This document shows, in pieces, positions 25,990-33,002 of a DNA stretch of 34,454 nucleotides (position 1 is its first letter; every line of letters begins with the position of its first letter). The stretch lies in contig JARLJH010000037.1 in assembly GCA_031291305.1 (NCBI GenBank), positions 1 through 34,454 of the forward strand. The letters run 5' to 3'. The translations under genes and the position numbers were made by a program. Origin of the DNA: Rhodoferax sp. GTDB taxonomy: Bacteria > Pseudomonadota > Gammaproteobacteria > Burkholderiales > Burkholderiaceae_C. The notes beneath the pieces are model-generated. The model ran no database searches. It was not told the DNA's origin and worked only from the letters and a program-made list of their open reading frames with translations.

Positions 25990-26234
25990 TCAGACTCCAA
26001 ATAAGGTTAACAGGCTAACTCAATCGGTTGAGGGTTTTTGCTGGGCGATCAGGTAACCGCCACCGGCACATTGGGTGCCAGATTTCACCGCTAGCGTATC
26101 ACCAGGCGGCCAGGCACAGGGATTGTGGGTAATTGCTTTGCAATTTGGGCTTCAGCACGCTTGTCCACCGGTTTACACTGTCTGCCACGTGCGTAAGTTC
26201 AGATTGATTCGGTGACTCAGGTGATCAGCAAAAC
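25990..26234. promoter_or_regulatory. Divergent prc/wecB promoter region
   Basis: This 245-base gap must contain promoters for prc (leftward) and wecB (rightward). Visible structures are CTCAA-N4-TTGAG near 26025-26038, and AATTGC-TTT-GCAATT at 26131-26145, a 6-bp stem that could be an operator. No convincing sigma-70 -35/-10 pair was found by eye. Confidence 0.35.
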
Positions 26235-27377
26235 ATGTCTCCAACCCAAAAAATCCTCATCGTCTTTGGCACCCGCCCTGAAGCCATCAAGATGGCACCC
26301 GTGGTCAAGGCTTTTCAGGCAGCATCACCAACCATTCAGACTGTGGTCTGCGTCACTGCCCAGCACCGGCAGATGCTCGACCAGGTGCTCAAGCTGTTTG
26401 ACATCACCCCAGAGCATGACCTGAACATCATGCAACCCGGCCAAGACCTGTATGACATCACCTGCAATATCCTGACCGGACTCAAAGGCGTGCTCGCCAC
26501 CGAAAAACCGGACCTGGTGCTGGTGCACGGCGACACCACCACCACCCTGGCTGCTAGCCTGGCTGCCTACTACGCCGGTGTACCCGTAGGCCATGTGGAA
26601 GCCGGCTTGCGCACCGGCAACAAGCGCGCCCCGTTCCCCGAGGAAATCAATCGCAAACTCACCGGTGCGATCGCGGACCTGCACTTTGCCCCGACCGAGG
26701 CTTCGCGCAGCAACCTGCTGCGCGAAGGCGTGGACCCGGATAGCATCCATGTCACCGGCAACACGGTCATTGACGCCCTGTTGGCCGTCACGCAGCGGCT
26801 GCATGACAACCCTGAACTCAAAACCGGGTTTGATAAACAGTTTGCGTTTCTGGACACCAGCAAAAAGCTCGTCCTGGTCACCGGCCATCGACGTGAAAAC
26901 TTTGGTGAAGGCTTTCAAAATATCTGCCAAGCCCTTGCTGATATTGCTTGCAGTGCTCCTGACATTGAAATTCTTTACCCGGTGCACCTGAACCCCAATG
27001 TGCGCCAACCAGTGACTGACATCCTGGCGGCCCGTAAACTGAGCAACGTGCATTTGATCGACCCGGTGGACTACCTGCCGTTTGTTTACCTGATGAACCG
27101 CGCCCACCTGATCATCACCGACAGCGGTGGCGTACAGGAAGAAGCCCCCTCGCTGGGCAAACCGGTGCTGGTCATGCGCGACACCACCGAGCGCCCTGAA
27201 GCTGTGGCCGCAGGTACCGTCAAGCTGGTGGGCACCTCACGCGAGCTGATCGTCAGCGAATGCCTAAACCTGTTGCACAACGCCACCGACTACCAACGAA
27301 TGTCGCAAGCGCATAACCCCTATGGCGATGGGCAGGCGGCACGACGCATTGTGCAAACTGTCTTATCCTTCGATTAG
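26235..27377 (+). CDS. wecB: UDP-N-acetylglucosamine 2-epimerase (non-hydrolysing)
   Basis: A 380-residue cytoplasmic GT-B-fold epimerase that interconverts UDP-GlcNAc and UDP-ManNAc. It shows [18 protein letters not shown] at the N-terminus, [39 protein letters not shown] (acidic catalytic residues), [11 protein letters not shown], and [20 protein letters not shown] with RDTTERPEA near the C-terminus. Its product feeds WecC, encoded 31 bases downstream, giving UDP-ManNAcA for the exopolysaccharide. Confidence 0.97.
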   Translation: MSPTQKILIVFGTRPEAIKMAPVVKAFQAASPTIQTVVCVTAQHRQMLDQVLKLFDITPEHDLNIMQPGQDLYDITCNILTGLKGVLATEKPDLVLVHGDTTTTLAASLAAYYAGVPVGHVEAGLRTGNKRAPFPEEINRKLTGAIADLHFAPTEASRSNLLREGVDPDSIHVTGNTVIDALLAVTQRLHDNPELKTGFDKQFAFLDTSKKLVLVTGHRRENFGEGFQNICQALADIACSAPDIEILYPVHLNPNVRQPVTDILAARKLSNVHLIDPVDYLPFVYLMNRAHLIITDSGGVQEEAPSLGKPVLVMRDTTERPEAVAAGTVKLVGTSRELIVSECLNLLHNATDYQRMSQAHNPYGDGQAARRIVQTVLSFD

Positions 27378-27408
27378 TCTTCATTCTTCACTTTGAAGGG
27401 AAATAAAA

Positions 27409-28629
27409 ATGGCACGTCTAAGTCAGAAAATCATCGTCATGGGCCTGGGCTACATCGGCCTGCCCACCGCCTCCATGCTCGCCACTAAGGGCCACCAAGT
27501 ACTCGGTGTGGATGTCAGCGAACACGCTGTGAACACCATCAACTCGGGCCGCATCCATATCATCGAGCCCGACCTGGACATTCTGGTGCGATCGGCCGTC
27601 AACAGCGGCAACCTGAAGGCCTCGCTCACCCCTGAAGAGGGTGACACCTTCATCATCGCCGTGCCCACACCCTTCAAGGAACTCGACGGCAACCCCAAGG
27701 CACCGGACCTGAGCTATGTCGAGGCCGCCACCCGCGCCATCGTGCCATACCTGCGTGAAGGCAACCTGGTCATACTCGAATCCACGTCACCCGTTGGCAC
27801 GACGGAATTTATCTACCAGACCATTGTTGAAATGCGCCCCGAACTGGCTGGCAAGATTCACGCTGCACACTGCCCCGAACGCGTGTTGCCGGGCCACATT
27901 CTTCGCGAGTTGGTGGACAACGACCGCATCGTCGGTGGCATGAGCAAAGCCGCCAACGACTTGGCTGGTGACCTCTACAAGAGCTTTTGCAACGGGGCCA
28001 TTTTGCTGACTGACAGCAAGACCGCCGAGCTTTCCAAGCTGGTGGAGAACTCATTTCGCGATGTCAACATTGCTTTTGCCAATGAGTTGTCCCTGGTCTG
28101 CGACCACCTGGGCATCAATGTGTGGGAAACCATTGCCCTGGCTAACCGGCATCCGCGGGTCAACATCCTGCAACCCGGTCCCGGCGTGGGTGGGCATTGC
28201 ATTGCGGTGGACCCGTGGTTCATCGTCTCCAGCGCCCCCGAACAGGCCAAACTCATCAAGACCGCGCGTCAGGTCAACGACGACAAGCCGCACTGGGTCA
28301 TCGACAAGGTCAAGGCCAAGGCAGCGCGCTTCAAGGAGCCAGTCATTGCCTGCCTCGGCCTGGCGTTCAAGGCCAACATTGACGACATGCGCGAATCTCC
28401 CGCGCTGGAAATCGTCAAGGATCTGATCGCTCAAAACGTTGGCAAGATCATGGCCTGTGACCCCAACGTGCACGCCGACAAACTTGGTTTTCCGCTGTAT
28501 GACCTGAAACAGGTCTTGAAAGAAGCCGATATTCTGTTGCTGCTGGTGGACCATACCGAGTTCAAGGAGATGGACATGGATGCCATCCGGGACAAGGTGG
28601 TGATTGATACGCGGGGCGTGTTGCGCTGA
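27409..28629 (+). CDS. wecC: UDP-N-acetyl-D-mannosamine dehydrogenase
   Basis: A 406-residue NAD+-dependent four-electron dehydrogenase oxidising UDP-ManNAc to UDP-ManNAcA. Rossmann motif VMGLGYIGLPTAS is at about 10-22, STSPVGTTE in the middle, and the catalytic cysteine is C264 in PGVGGHCIAVDPWF, the WecC-type active site. The C-terminal UDP-binding domain begins near 315 (CLGLAFKANIDDMRESPA). AAGGGA about 8 bases upstream supports the start. It is directly followed, 6 bases later, by a toxin-antitoxin pair. Confidence 0.96.
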   Translation: MARLSQKIIVMGLGYIGLPTASMLATKGHQVLGVDVSEHAVNTINSGRIHIIEPDLDILVRSAVNSGNLKASLTPEEGDTFIIAVPTPFKELDGNPKAPDLSYVEAATRAIVPYLREGNLVILESTSPVGTTEFIYQTIVEMRPELAGKIHAAHCPERVLPGHILRELVDNDRIVGGMSKAANDLAGDLYKSFCNGAILLTDSKTAELSKLVENSFRDVNIAFANELSLVCDHLGINVWETIALANRHPRVNILQPGPGVGGHCIAVDPWFIVSSAPEQAKLIKTARQVNDDKPHWVIDKVKAKAARFKEPVIACLGLAFKANIDDMRESPALEIVKDLIAQNVGKIMACDPNVHADKLGFPLYDLKQVLKEADILLLLVDHTEFKEMDMDAIRDKVVIDTRGVLR

Positions 28630-28635
28630 TTGACC

Positions 28636-28935
28636 ATGCGGTTGAGCTCATCCCAAATCCAGGCCATTCGCCAGACAGCGCAACGCGTGCTGGGCGTCGA
28701 TGTTCGCGTCAGCGTCTTTGGTTCTAGGGTGAACGACAACAGCAAAGGTGGCGACATCGACCTGTTTTTTGAAACCGAAAAACAGGTCAATAACCGGGCG
28801 AAAGCTATCTGTCAGCTTAGTGGCGCACTCACGCTGGCATTGGGTGATCGCAAGATTGACATCATTCTGAAAGACGCCAACACGCCCGACGCGCCTATTT
28901 TTGACATTGCCAAACGCACAGGGGTTCAGATATGA
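28636..28935 (+). CDS. MNT-type nucleotidyltransferase antitoxin (MntA-like)
   Basis: A 99-residue minimal nucleotidyltransferase. The active site is FGSRVNDNSKGGDIDLFFE (G-S-R...D-x-D) at about residues 30-48 and the third catalytic Asp is in RKIDIIL near 77. Characterised MntA proteins neutralise the HEPN toxin by adding AMP residues to it. The ATG at 28636 is preferred over a TTG two codons earlier. The stop overlaps the HEPN gene by 4 bases. It begins 6 bases after wecC and has no visible promoter of its own, so it may be cotranscribed with wecBC. Confidence 0.85.
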   Translation: MRLSSSQIQAIRQTAQRVLGVDVRVSVFGSRVNDNSKGGDIDLFFETEKQVNNRAKAICQLSGALTLALGDRKIDIILKDANTPDAPIFDIAKRTGVQI

Positions 28936-29417
28936 ATTTGCGCTTCCTGCCTGAACACCGCGAAAACGCCTTGTTGGCACTTGATCTGGCTCAGAAGGAG
29001 TCCGCTCACCTTGGCTACAGCTACCGTACCCTGTTTGCGCAGCCTGTGAATGTCGCCTGGGTCGAGCGACTGGCTGAAAATCAGGAAATGGCCGAAAAAG
29101 TCGAAGCTTTCATGAGCCGCTTTGGGCGCTTACAAGACCATATTGGCGAACGGTTGGTTCCGCGATTTGCGGCGCTGCTGGGTGAAGCGCCCAAATCGAT
29201 GCTCGACACCCTGATTTATGCCGAAAAAATGGGATGGATTCAGAGCGCTGAAGAATTCTTTAGTGCCAGAAAGCTTCGTAACCTACTGGTCCATGAGTAC
29301 ATGTCAGATGCCGTACTCTTTTTGGAGTCTCTGCTTGCCGCCAAAGAAGCGGCCGAAATGCTTTTTGGCGTTGTTGATGCCATTTCGTCTGAAGCGCAGT
29401 CCATCGGTTTGGCATAA
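28932..29417 (+). CDS. HEPN-domain ribonuclease toxin (HepT-like)
   Basis: A 161-residue all-helical protein. The HEPN RNase motif R-x4-H is in LRNLLVHEYM near residue 120, followed after one residue by a tyrosine. This gives the R-x4-H-x-Y form in which the tyrosine is the AMPylation site in MntA/HepT pairs. It is translationally coupled (ATGA) to the MNT antitoxin. An N-terminal region of about 100 residues precedes the motif, longer than in the smallest HEPN toxins. Toxicity is inferred from family and pairing only. Confidence 0.78.
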   Translation: MNLRFLPEHRENALLALDLAQKESAHLGYSYRTLFAQPVNVAWVERLAENQEMAEKVEAFMSRFGRLQDHIGERLVPRFAALLGEAPKSMLDTLIYAEKMGWIQSAEEFFSARKLRNLLVHEYMSDAVLFLESLLAAKEAAEMLFGVVDAISSEAQSIGLA

Positions 29418-29464
29418 ATGTTACTTCACGCTGCGATTCCATGATCGCGAAAGTAGGTCAGTTG

Positions 29465-29499
29465 TTTAGCTTGATAGCTAAAATAGCCATCAAGCTAAA
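29465..29499. promoter_or_regulatory. Palindromic operator upstream of the chimeric antitoxin gene
   Basis: TTTAGCTTGATAGCTA (29465-29480) and TAGCCATCAAGCTAAA (29484-29499) form an inverted repeat with 15 of 16 positions paired around an AAA centre. Within it, TAAAAT (29479-29484) could be a -10 element. It ends 14 bases before the ATG at 29514, with GGAG at 29503-29506. This is the expected place for autorepression by a Phd/YefM-type antitoxin-toxin complex. Confidence 0.75.
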
Positions 29500-29513
29500 A
29501 TTGGAGATCCACC

Positions 29514-29783
29514 ATGCAAGTCACTGCCACCCAGGCAAAGAACAGGTTTGGCGCCATTTGCGCTCAAGCAAAGACCGAACCTGTGTTTGTTGAAAAGGAT
29601 GGCCGCATTGACACCGTCATTGTGTCCATGGCGCAATTTACCCAGTTGCAGGCCGCCGCCCGGCCCGAAACACTGACACAGCGACAGACCCAATTCGAAC
29701 AAACCCACTGCGCATGGTTCGCCGAGCAAAATCAACGCTTTGAGTCGCGTGGACTGTGGTGTGATGACTTGCGGGTCTGGTAG
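29514..29783 (+). CDS. Antitoxin with Phd/YefM N-terminus and CcdA-like C-terminus
   Basis: An 89-residue antitoxin. Residues 1-50 ([19 protein letters not shown]..., [12 protein letters not shown]) match the Phd/YefM DNA-binding and dimerisation fold. Residues about 66-89 ([24 protein letters not shown]) look instead like the toxin-wrapping tail of chromosomal CcdA antitoxins, which run W-L-x-E-N ... G-L-F-S-D-G-L-R. The gene lies 5 bases before a ccdB-like gene, so the tail fits its toxin while the DNA-binding half comes from another family. A large palindrome lies just upstream. The Phd part is confident; the CcdA likeness is from recalled family consensus. Confidence 0.82.
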   Translation: MQVTATQAKNRFGAICAQAKTEPVFVEKDGRIDTVIVSMAQFTQLQAAARPETLTQRQTQFEQTHCAWFAEQNQRFESRGLWCDDLRVW

Positions 29784-29788
29784 GCTGC

Positions 29789-30103
29789 ATGCAGTTCGAT
29801 GTTTTTGAGAACCCCAGCCCACGCCTGCGGGATATCTACCCCTACGTGGTAGATATCCAGAGCGACTTGCTGAGCTCTTTAGCCACACGCATGGTGGTGC
29901 CACTGGCCATGACCACCCTGGCGTCCAAAGACCTGCCGCGCCGTTTATGTCCAACATTCACCGTCAACGGACCATCACTGATGCTGGTGCCCTTTGAGGC
30001 GGCCCCACTCGACAAGCGACTGCTTAAAACCCACGTGGTGTCGCTGTGGAACCAATCCAACGACATCATTGCAGCAATGGACGCCGTGCTTAGCGGCATC
30101 TGA
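29789..30103 (+). CDS. ccdB: CcdB-family toxin (DNA gyrase inhibitor)
   Basis: A 104-residue protein of normal CcdB length. [20 protein letters not shown] at the start, [19 protein letters not shown], and the C-terminal helix ending AVLSGI match the family, in which the last three residues contact GyrA. In F-plasmid CcdB they are W-G-I; here S-G-I, a substitution compatible with other chromosomal members. It would trap gyrase on DNA when free of antitoxin. The partner is the chimeric antitoxin encoded 5 bases upstream. Confidence 0.9.
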   Translation: MQFDVFENPSPRLRDIYPYVVDIQSDLLSSLATRMVVPLAMTTLASKDLPRRLCPTFTVNGPSLMLVPFEAAPLDKRLLKTHVVSLWNQSNDIIAAMDAVLSGI

Positions 30104-30106
30104 GCC

Positions 30107-30160
30107 AAATATGCCTCTAGTCCTTGCCCAGAAAGCACAGCATGCTATTTAATTTGATGG
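30107..30160 (-). repeat. Copy of the CTCTAG-type dispersed repeat
   Basis: AAATATGCCTCTAGTCCTTG at 30107-30126 and CATGCTATTTAATTTGATGG at 30141-30160 match the outer parts of the repeat at 31403. The inner arms are partly decayed. It separates the ccdB stop from the glycosyltransferase start at 30175. Confidence 0.6.
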
Positions 30161-30174
30161 CCTTGAAATAACCC

Positions 30175-31401
30175 ATGCGCATCCTTCACGTTTTAGACCA
30201 CTCCATTCCGCTGCACAGCGGCTATACCTTTCGCACCGCGTCCATCCTGCGCGAACAGCGGGCGCTGGGGTGGGACACGTTTCACATCACCTCGCCCAAG
30301 CAGGGTGAAACAAAAACAACAGAAGAATCTGTTGATGGCTTGCACTTCTACCGCACCGCTGGCGGCACCGGCCTGATGGCAGACCTGCCGGTCGGGCGTG
30401 AAGTCGCCTTGATGAAAGCGCTAGGCCAGCGCTTGGAACAAGTCGCCCGCATCGTTGAGCCCGACATCATCCACGCCCACTCACCCGTGCTCAATGCATT
30501 GCCTGCACTCAAAGTGGGGCGCAAGCTGGGCATTCCGGTGGTATATGAAATCCGGGCCTTTTGGGAAGACGCCGCCGTCGACCACGGAACCACTAACCAA
30601 GGCAGCCTGCGCTACCGCGCCACGCGCTCTCTAGAAACGCGGGCCATCCAACGTGCCGACCATGTCTTTACCATTTGCGAAGGCCTGCGCGCCGACATCG
30701 TGGCCCGTGGCGTCCCCAGCAACAAGGTCACCGTGATTCCCAACGCGGTAAACGTCGAGTCCTTCCAACTGTCCAACCCACCCGACCCAGGATTAATGGA
30801 AACACTGGGCCTGACCAGCAGCACCGTCATCGGTTTTATCGGTTCTTTTTACGCCTACGAAGGGCTTGACCTGCTGGTGGACGCACTGCCCGCGCTGTTA
30901 CAAGCCCGGCCCGATGTCAAACTGCTGCTGGTAGGCGGCGGCTCGCAAGAAGCCAACCTTCGCCAACAGGCGCAGCAACTGGGTGTGGCTGACAAGGTGG
31001 TCTTTGCCGGGCGGGTGCCGCACCAGGATGTCAACAAGTACTATGACCTGATCAAGGTACTGGCGTATCCGCGCCATCCCATGCGCCTGACCGAGCTGGT
31101 TACCCCTCTGAAACCGTTGGAGGCCATGGCGCAAGGCCAGTTGTTTGTGGCCTCTGACGTGGGCGGTCACAAAGAACTCGTGCAACACAACCTGACCGGC
31201 GTGCTGTTCAAGGCAGGTAGTTCCGACGCGTTGTCTCAATCGCTGTTGGACCTGCTGAACAACCCTGATCTGTGGCCTGTGCTCAAAGCCAACGGTCGCG
31301 GGTTTGTAGAAAATGTGCGCAACTGGAAGAACAGCGTGGCCAACTATGTAGGACCGTATGAGGCGCTCACTCGGTCGAAACTATTGCACCCAAACTTGTA
31401 A
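30175..31401 (+). CDS. Exosortase A-associated glycosyltransferase (GT4, Daro_2409-like)
   Basis: A 408-residue GT-B glycosyltransferase. MRILHVLDHSIPLHSGYTFR is the characteristic opening of this exosortase-associated family, with HAHSPVLNALPAL and YEIRAFWEDAAVDHGT in the acceptor domain. VIPNAVNVESF is the hinge, IGFIGSFYAYEGLDLLV starts the donor domain, and TPLKPLEAMAQGQLFVASDVGG carries the nucleotide-sugar-binding glutamate. It is cytoplasmic and contributes a sugar to the polymer made by the main operon, though separated from it by some 8 kb. Confidence 0.92.
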   Translation: MRILHVLDHSIPLHSGYTFRTASILREQRALGWDTFHITSPKQGETKTTEESVDGLHFYRTAGGTGLMADLPVGREVALMKALGQRLEQVARIVEPDIIHAHSPVLNALPALKVGRKLGIPVVYEIRAFWEDAAVDHGTTNQGSLRYRATRSLETRAIQRADHVFTICEGLRADIVARGVPSNKVTVIPNAVNVESFQLSNPPDPGLMETLGLTSSTVIGFIGSFYAYEGLDLLVDALPALLQARPDVKLLLVGGGSQEANLRQQAQQLGVADKVVFAGRVPHQDVNKYYDLIKVLAYPRHPMRLTELVTPLKPLEAMAQGQLFVASDVGGHKELVQHNLTGVLFKAGSSDALSQSLLDLLNNPDLWPVLKANGRGFVENVRNWKNSVANYVGPYEALTRSKLLHPNL

Positions 31402-31402
31402 G

Positions 31403-31452
31403 AAAATATGCCTCTAGCCTAGGCATATTAAGCATTTCATGCTATTTAATTC
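31403..31452. repeat. Copy of the CTCTAG-type repeat, with a hairpin, overlapping the MBOAT start
   Basis: AATATGCCT (31405-31413) and AGGCATATT (31421-31429) form a perfect 9-bp stem with a 7-base loop, ending 9 bases before the ATG at 31439. The matching repeat at 30107 continues as CATGCTATTTAATT, which here is the start codon and first codons of the acyltransferase gene. No Shine-Dalgarno sequence is visible between hairpin and ATG. Confidence 0.65.
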
Positions 31453-32992
31453 GACAGAATTCCTGTTCGCATTTTTGCCTGTATTGCTGATTGTTTTCTT
31501 TCAGCTGGGCCGAGTTAGCCAACGACTAGCGGCTGCATGGCTGGCGCTGGGTTCCTTGTTTTTTTACGCTTGGTGGAATCCCGCGTATGTGGTGCTACTG
31601 CTGGGATCCATCGTCTTCAACTATCTGGCTGGCTACGCACTGGCACGCGGAAGCGACATTGGCTCACCCCGCCGCAAGCGGTTGTTGGTGATGGGCGTCA
31701 CCGGCGATCTGGTCTTGCTGGGCTATTTCAAATACGCCAACTTTTTTGTCGATACCGTCAATACGGCGTTGGGTACTAGCTACGGAGTGATAAACATCGT
31801 CCTGCCATTGGGCATCTCGTTTTTCACCTTCACGCAAATTGCATTTCTGGTCGATGCTGCCCGTGGCAAAGCCAAAGAATTCAACTTTATCCATTACGGC
31901 CTGTTCGTCACTTACTTTCCCCACCTGATCGCAGGGCCTGTGCTGCATCATAAAGAAATGATGCCGCAGTTTGGACAGCCCAGCACCTACCGCTTCAACT
32001 ACACATTTCTGACCGTAGGTCTGACCATGTTTGCGCTCGGCCTGTTCAAGAAGGTGGTGCTGGCTGATGGCGTTGCGCCCTACGCCACACCCATTTTTGC
32101 CGCTGCTGCCCAGGGTGACCCGGTTGGCCTGCTACAGGCATGGGGTGGTGCACTGGCCTATACCTTGCAACTGTACTTTGACTTTTCCGGTTACTCGGAT
32201 ATGGCTATTGGCCTGTCGTACATGATTGGTGTGCGCTTGCCACTCAACTTCAACTCGCCCTATAAAGCTACCAGCATCACCGAGTTCTGGCGGCGCTGGC
32301 ACATGACGCTGTCACGCTTTCTGCGCGACTACCTCTATATCTCTCTGGGAGGCAATCGCCAAGGTCCGACACGCCGCTACGTGAATCTCATGGCCACCAT
32401 GTTGCTGGGTGGCCTATGGCACGGTGCCGGCTGGACGTTCGTGATCTGGGGTGGGCTGCACGGGCTAGCACTCGTGTTGCACCAAGCCTGGCGCGGCCTG
32501 CGTAAGCGTCTGGGGCATGACCTCACCCGGTCCACTGCTTTGGGTCATGTTGCCAGCGTGGGACTGACATTTTTGGTGGTGGTGCTGGGTTGGGTGTTCT
32601 TCAGGGCCGCCAGCTTTAGCGCTGCAATAGCATTGGTGCATGGCATGTTCGGCCTGAACGGTGTCAGTTTGCCCGATGTAATTGGCCTACGGTTGGGCAA
32701 TCTGGGCACTTGGCTCTCCAATCATGGTGTTGCCATGACCCCCGGTGGGGGCCGCAACTTTGCCATGACTTTTGTCTGGATTGGTGCGCTGCTGCCGGTT
32801 GTTTTTTTGGCGCCCAACACGCAACAAATCATGCACCACTACCAACCAGCACTGGTTCAGATCGAGACCAGTGCACCAACGCATATAGCCTGGCAAATCA
32901 ACCTGCGCTGGGCCATGGCCATGGCACTGGTACTGGGTTGTGGTTTGCTATCGCTGAGCCGACCCAGCGAGTTTCTCTACTTCCAGTTCTAG
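31439..32992 (+). CDS. MBOAT-family O-acyltransferase (AlgI-like)
   Basis: A 517-residue polytopic inner-membrane acyltransferase. MLFNSTEFLFAFLPVLLI is the standard AlgI-type N-terminus, and about ten or more hydrophobic segments follow. The catalytic histidine is H328 in GLWHGAGWTF, with a second conserved histidine H341 in GGLHGLAL, and ITEFWRRWHMTLSRFLRDYLY is the conserved cytoplasmic loop before it. It would transfer an acyl group, often acetyl, across the membrane to a periplasmic SGNH partner that modifies the polysaccharide; the next gene fits. Its start lies in a repeat-derived hairpin. Confidence 0.94.
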   Translation: MLFNSTEFLFAFLPVLLIVFFQLGRVSQRLAAAWLALGSLFFYAWWNPAYVVLLLGSIVFNYLAGYALARGSDIGSPRRKRLLVMGVTGDLVLLGYFKYANFFVDTVNTALGTSYGVINIVLPLGISFFTFTQIAFLVDAARGKAKEFNFIHYGLFVTYFPHLIAGPVLHHKEMMPQFGQPSTYRFNYTFLTVGLTMFALGLFKKVVLADGVAPYATPIFAAAAQGDPVGLLQAWGGALAYTLQLYFDFSGYSDMAIGLSYMIGVRLPLNFNSPYKATSITEFWRRWHMTLSRFLRDYLYISLGGNRQGPTRRYVNLMATMLLGGLWHGAGWTFVIWGGLHGLALVLHQAWRGLRKRLGHDLTRSTALGHVASVGLTFLVVVLGWVFFRAASFSAAIALVHGMFGLNGVSLPDVIGLRLGNLGTWLSNHGVAMTPGGGRNFAMTFVWIGALLPVVFLAPNTQQIMHHYQPALVQIETSAPTHIAWQINLRWAMAMALVLGCGLLSLSRPSEFLYFQF

Positions 32993-33002
32993 GCCGATCC
33001 CC

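Noticed and set aside
26111-26126. Possible sigma-54 site upstream of wecB (AGGCACAGGGATTGTG)
   Set aside because: The GG is followed after 10 bases by GT, not GC, and the -12 block does not match; far weaker than the site at 7749.
26325-27107. Minus-strand open frame of 260 codons opposite wecB
   Set aside because: Antisense shadow of an unambiguous epimerase gene.
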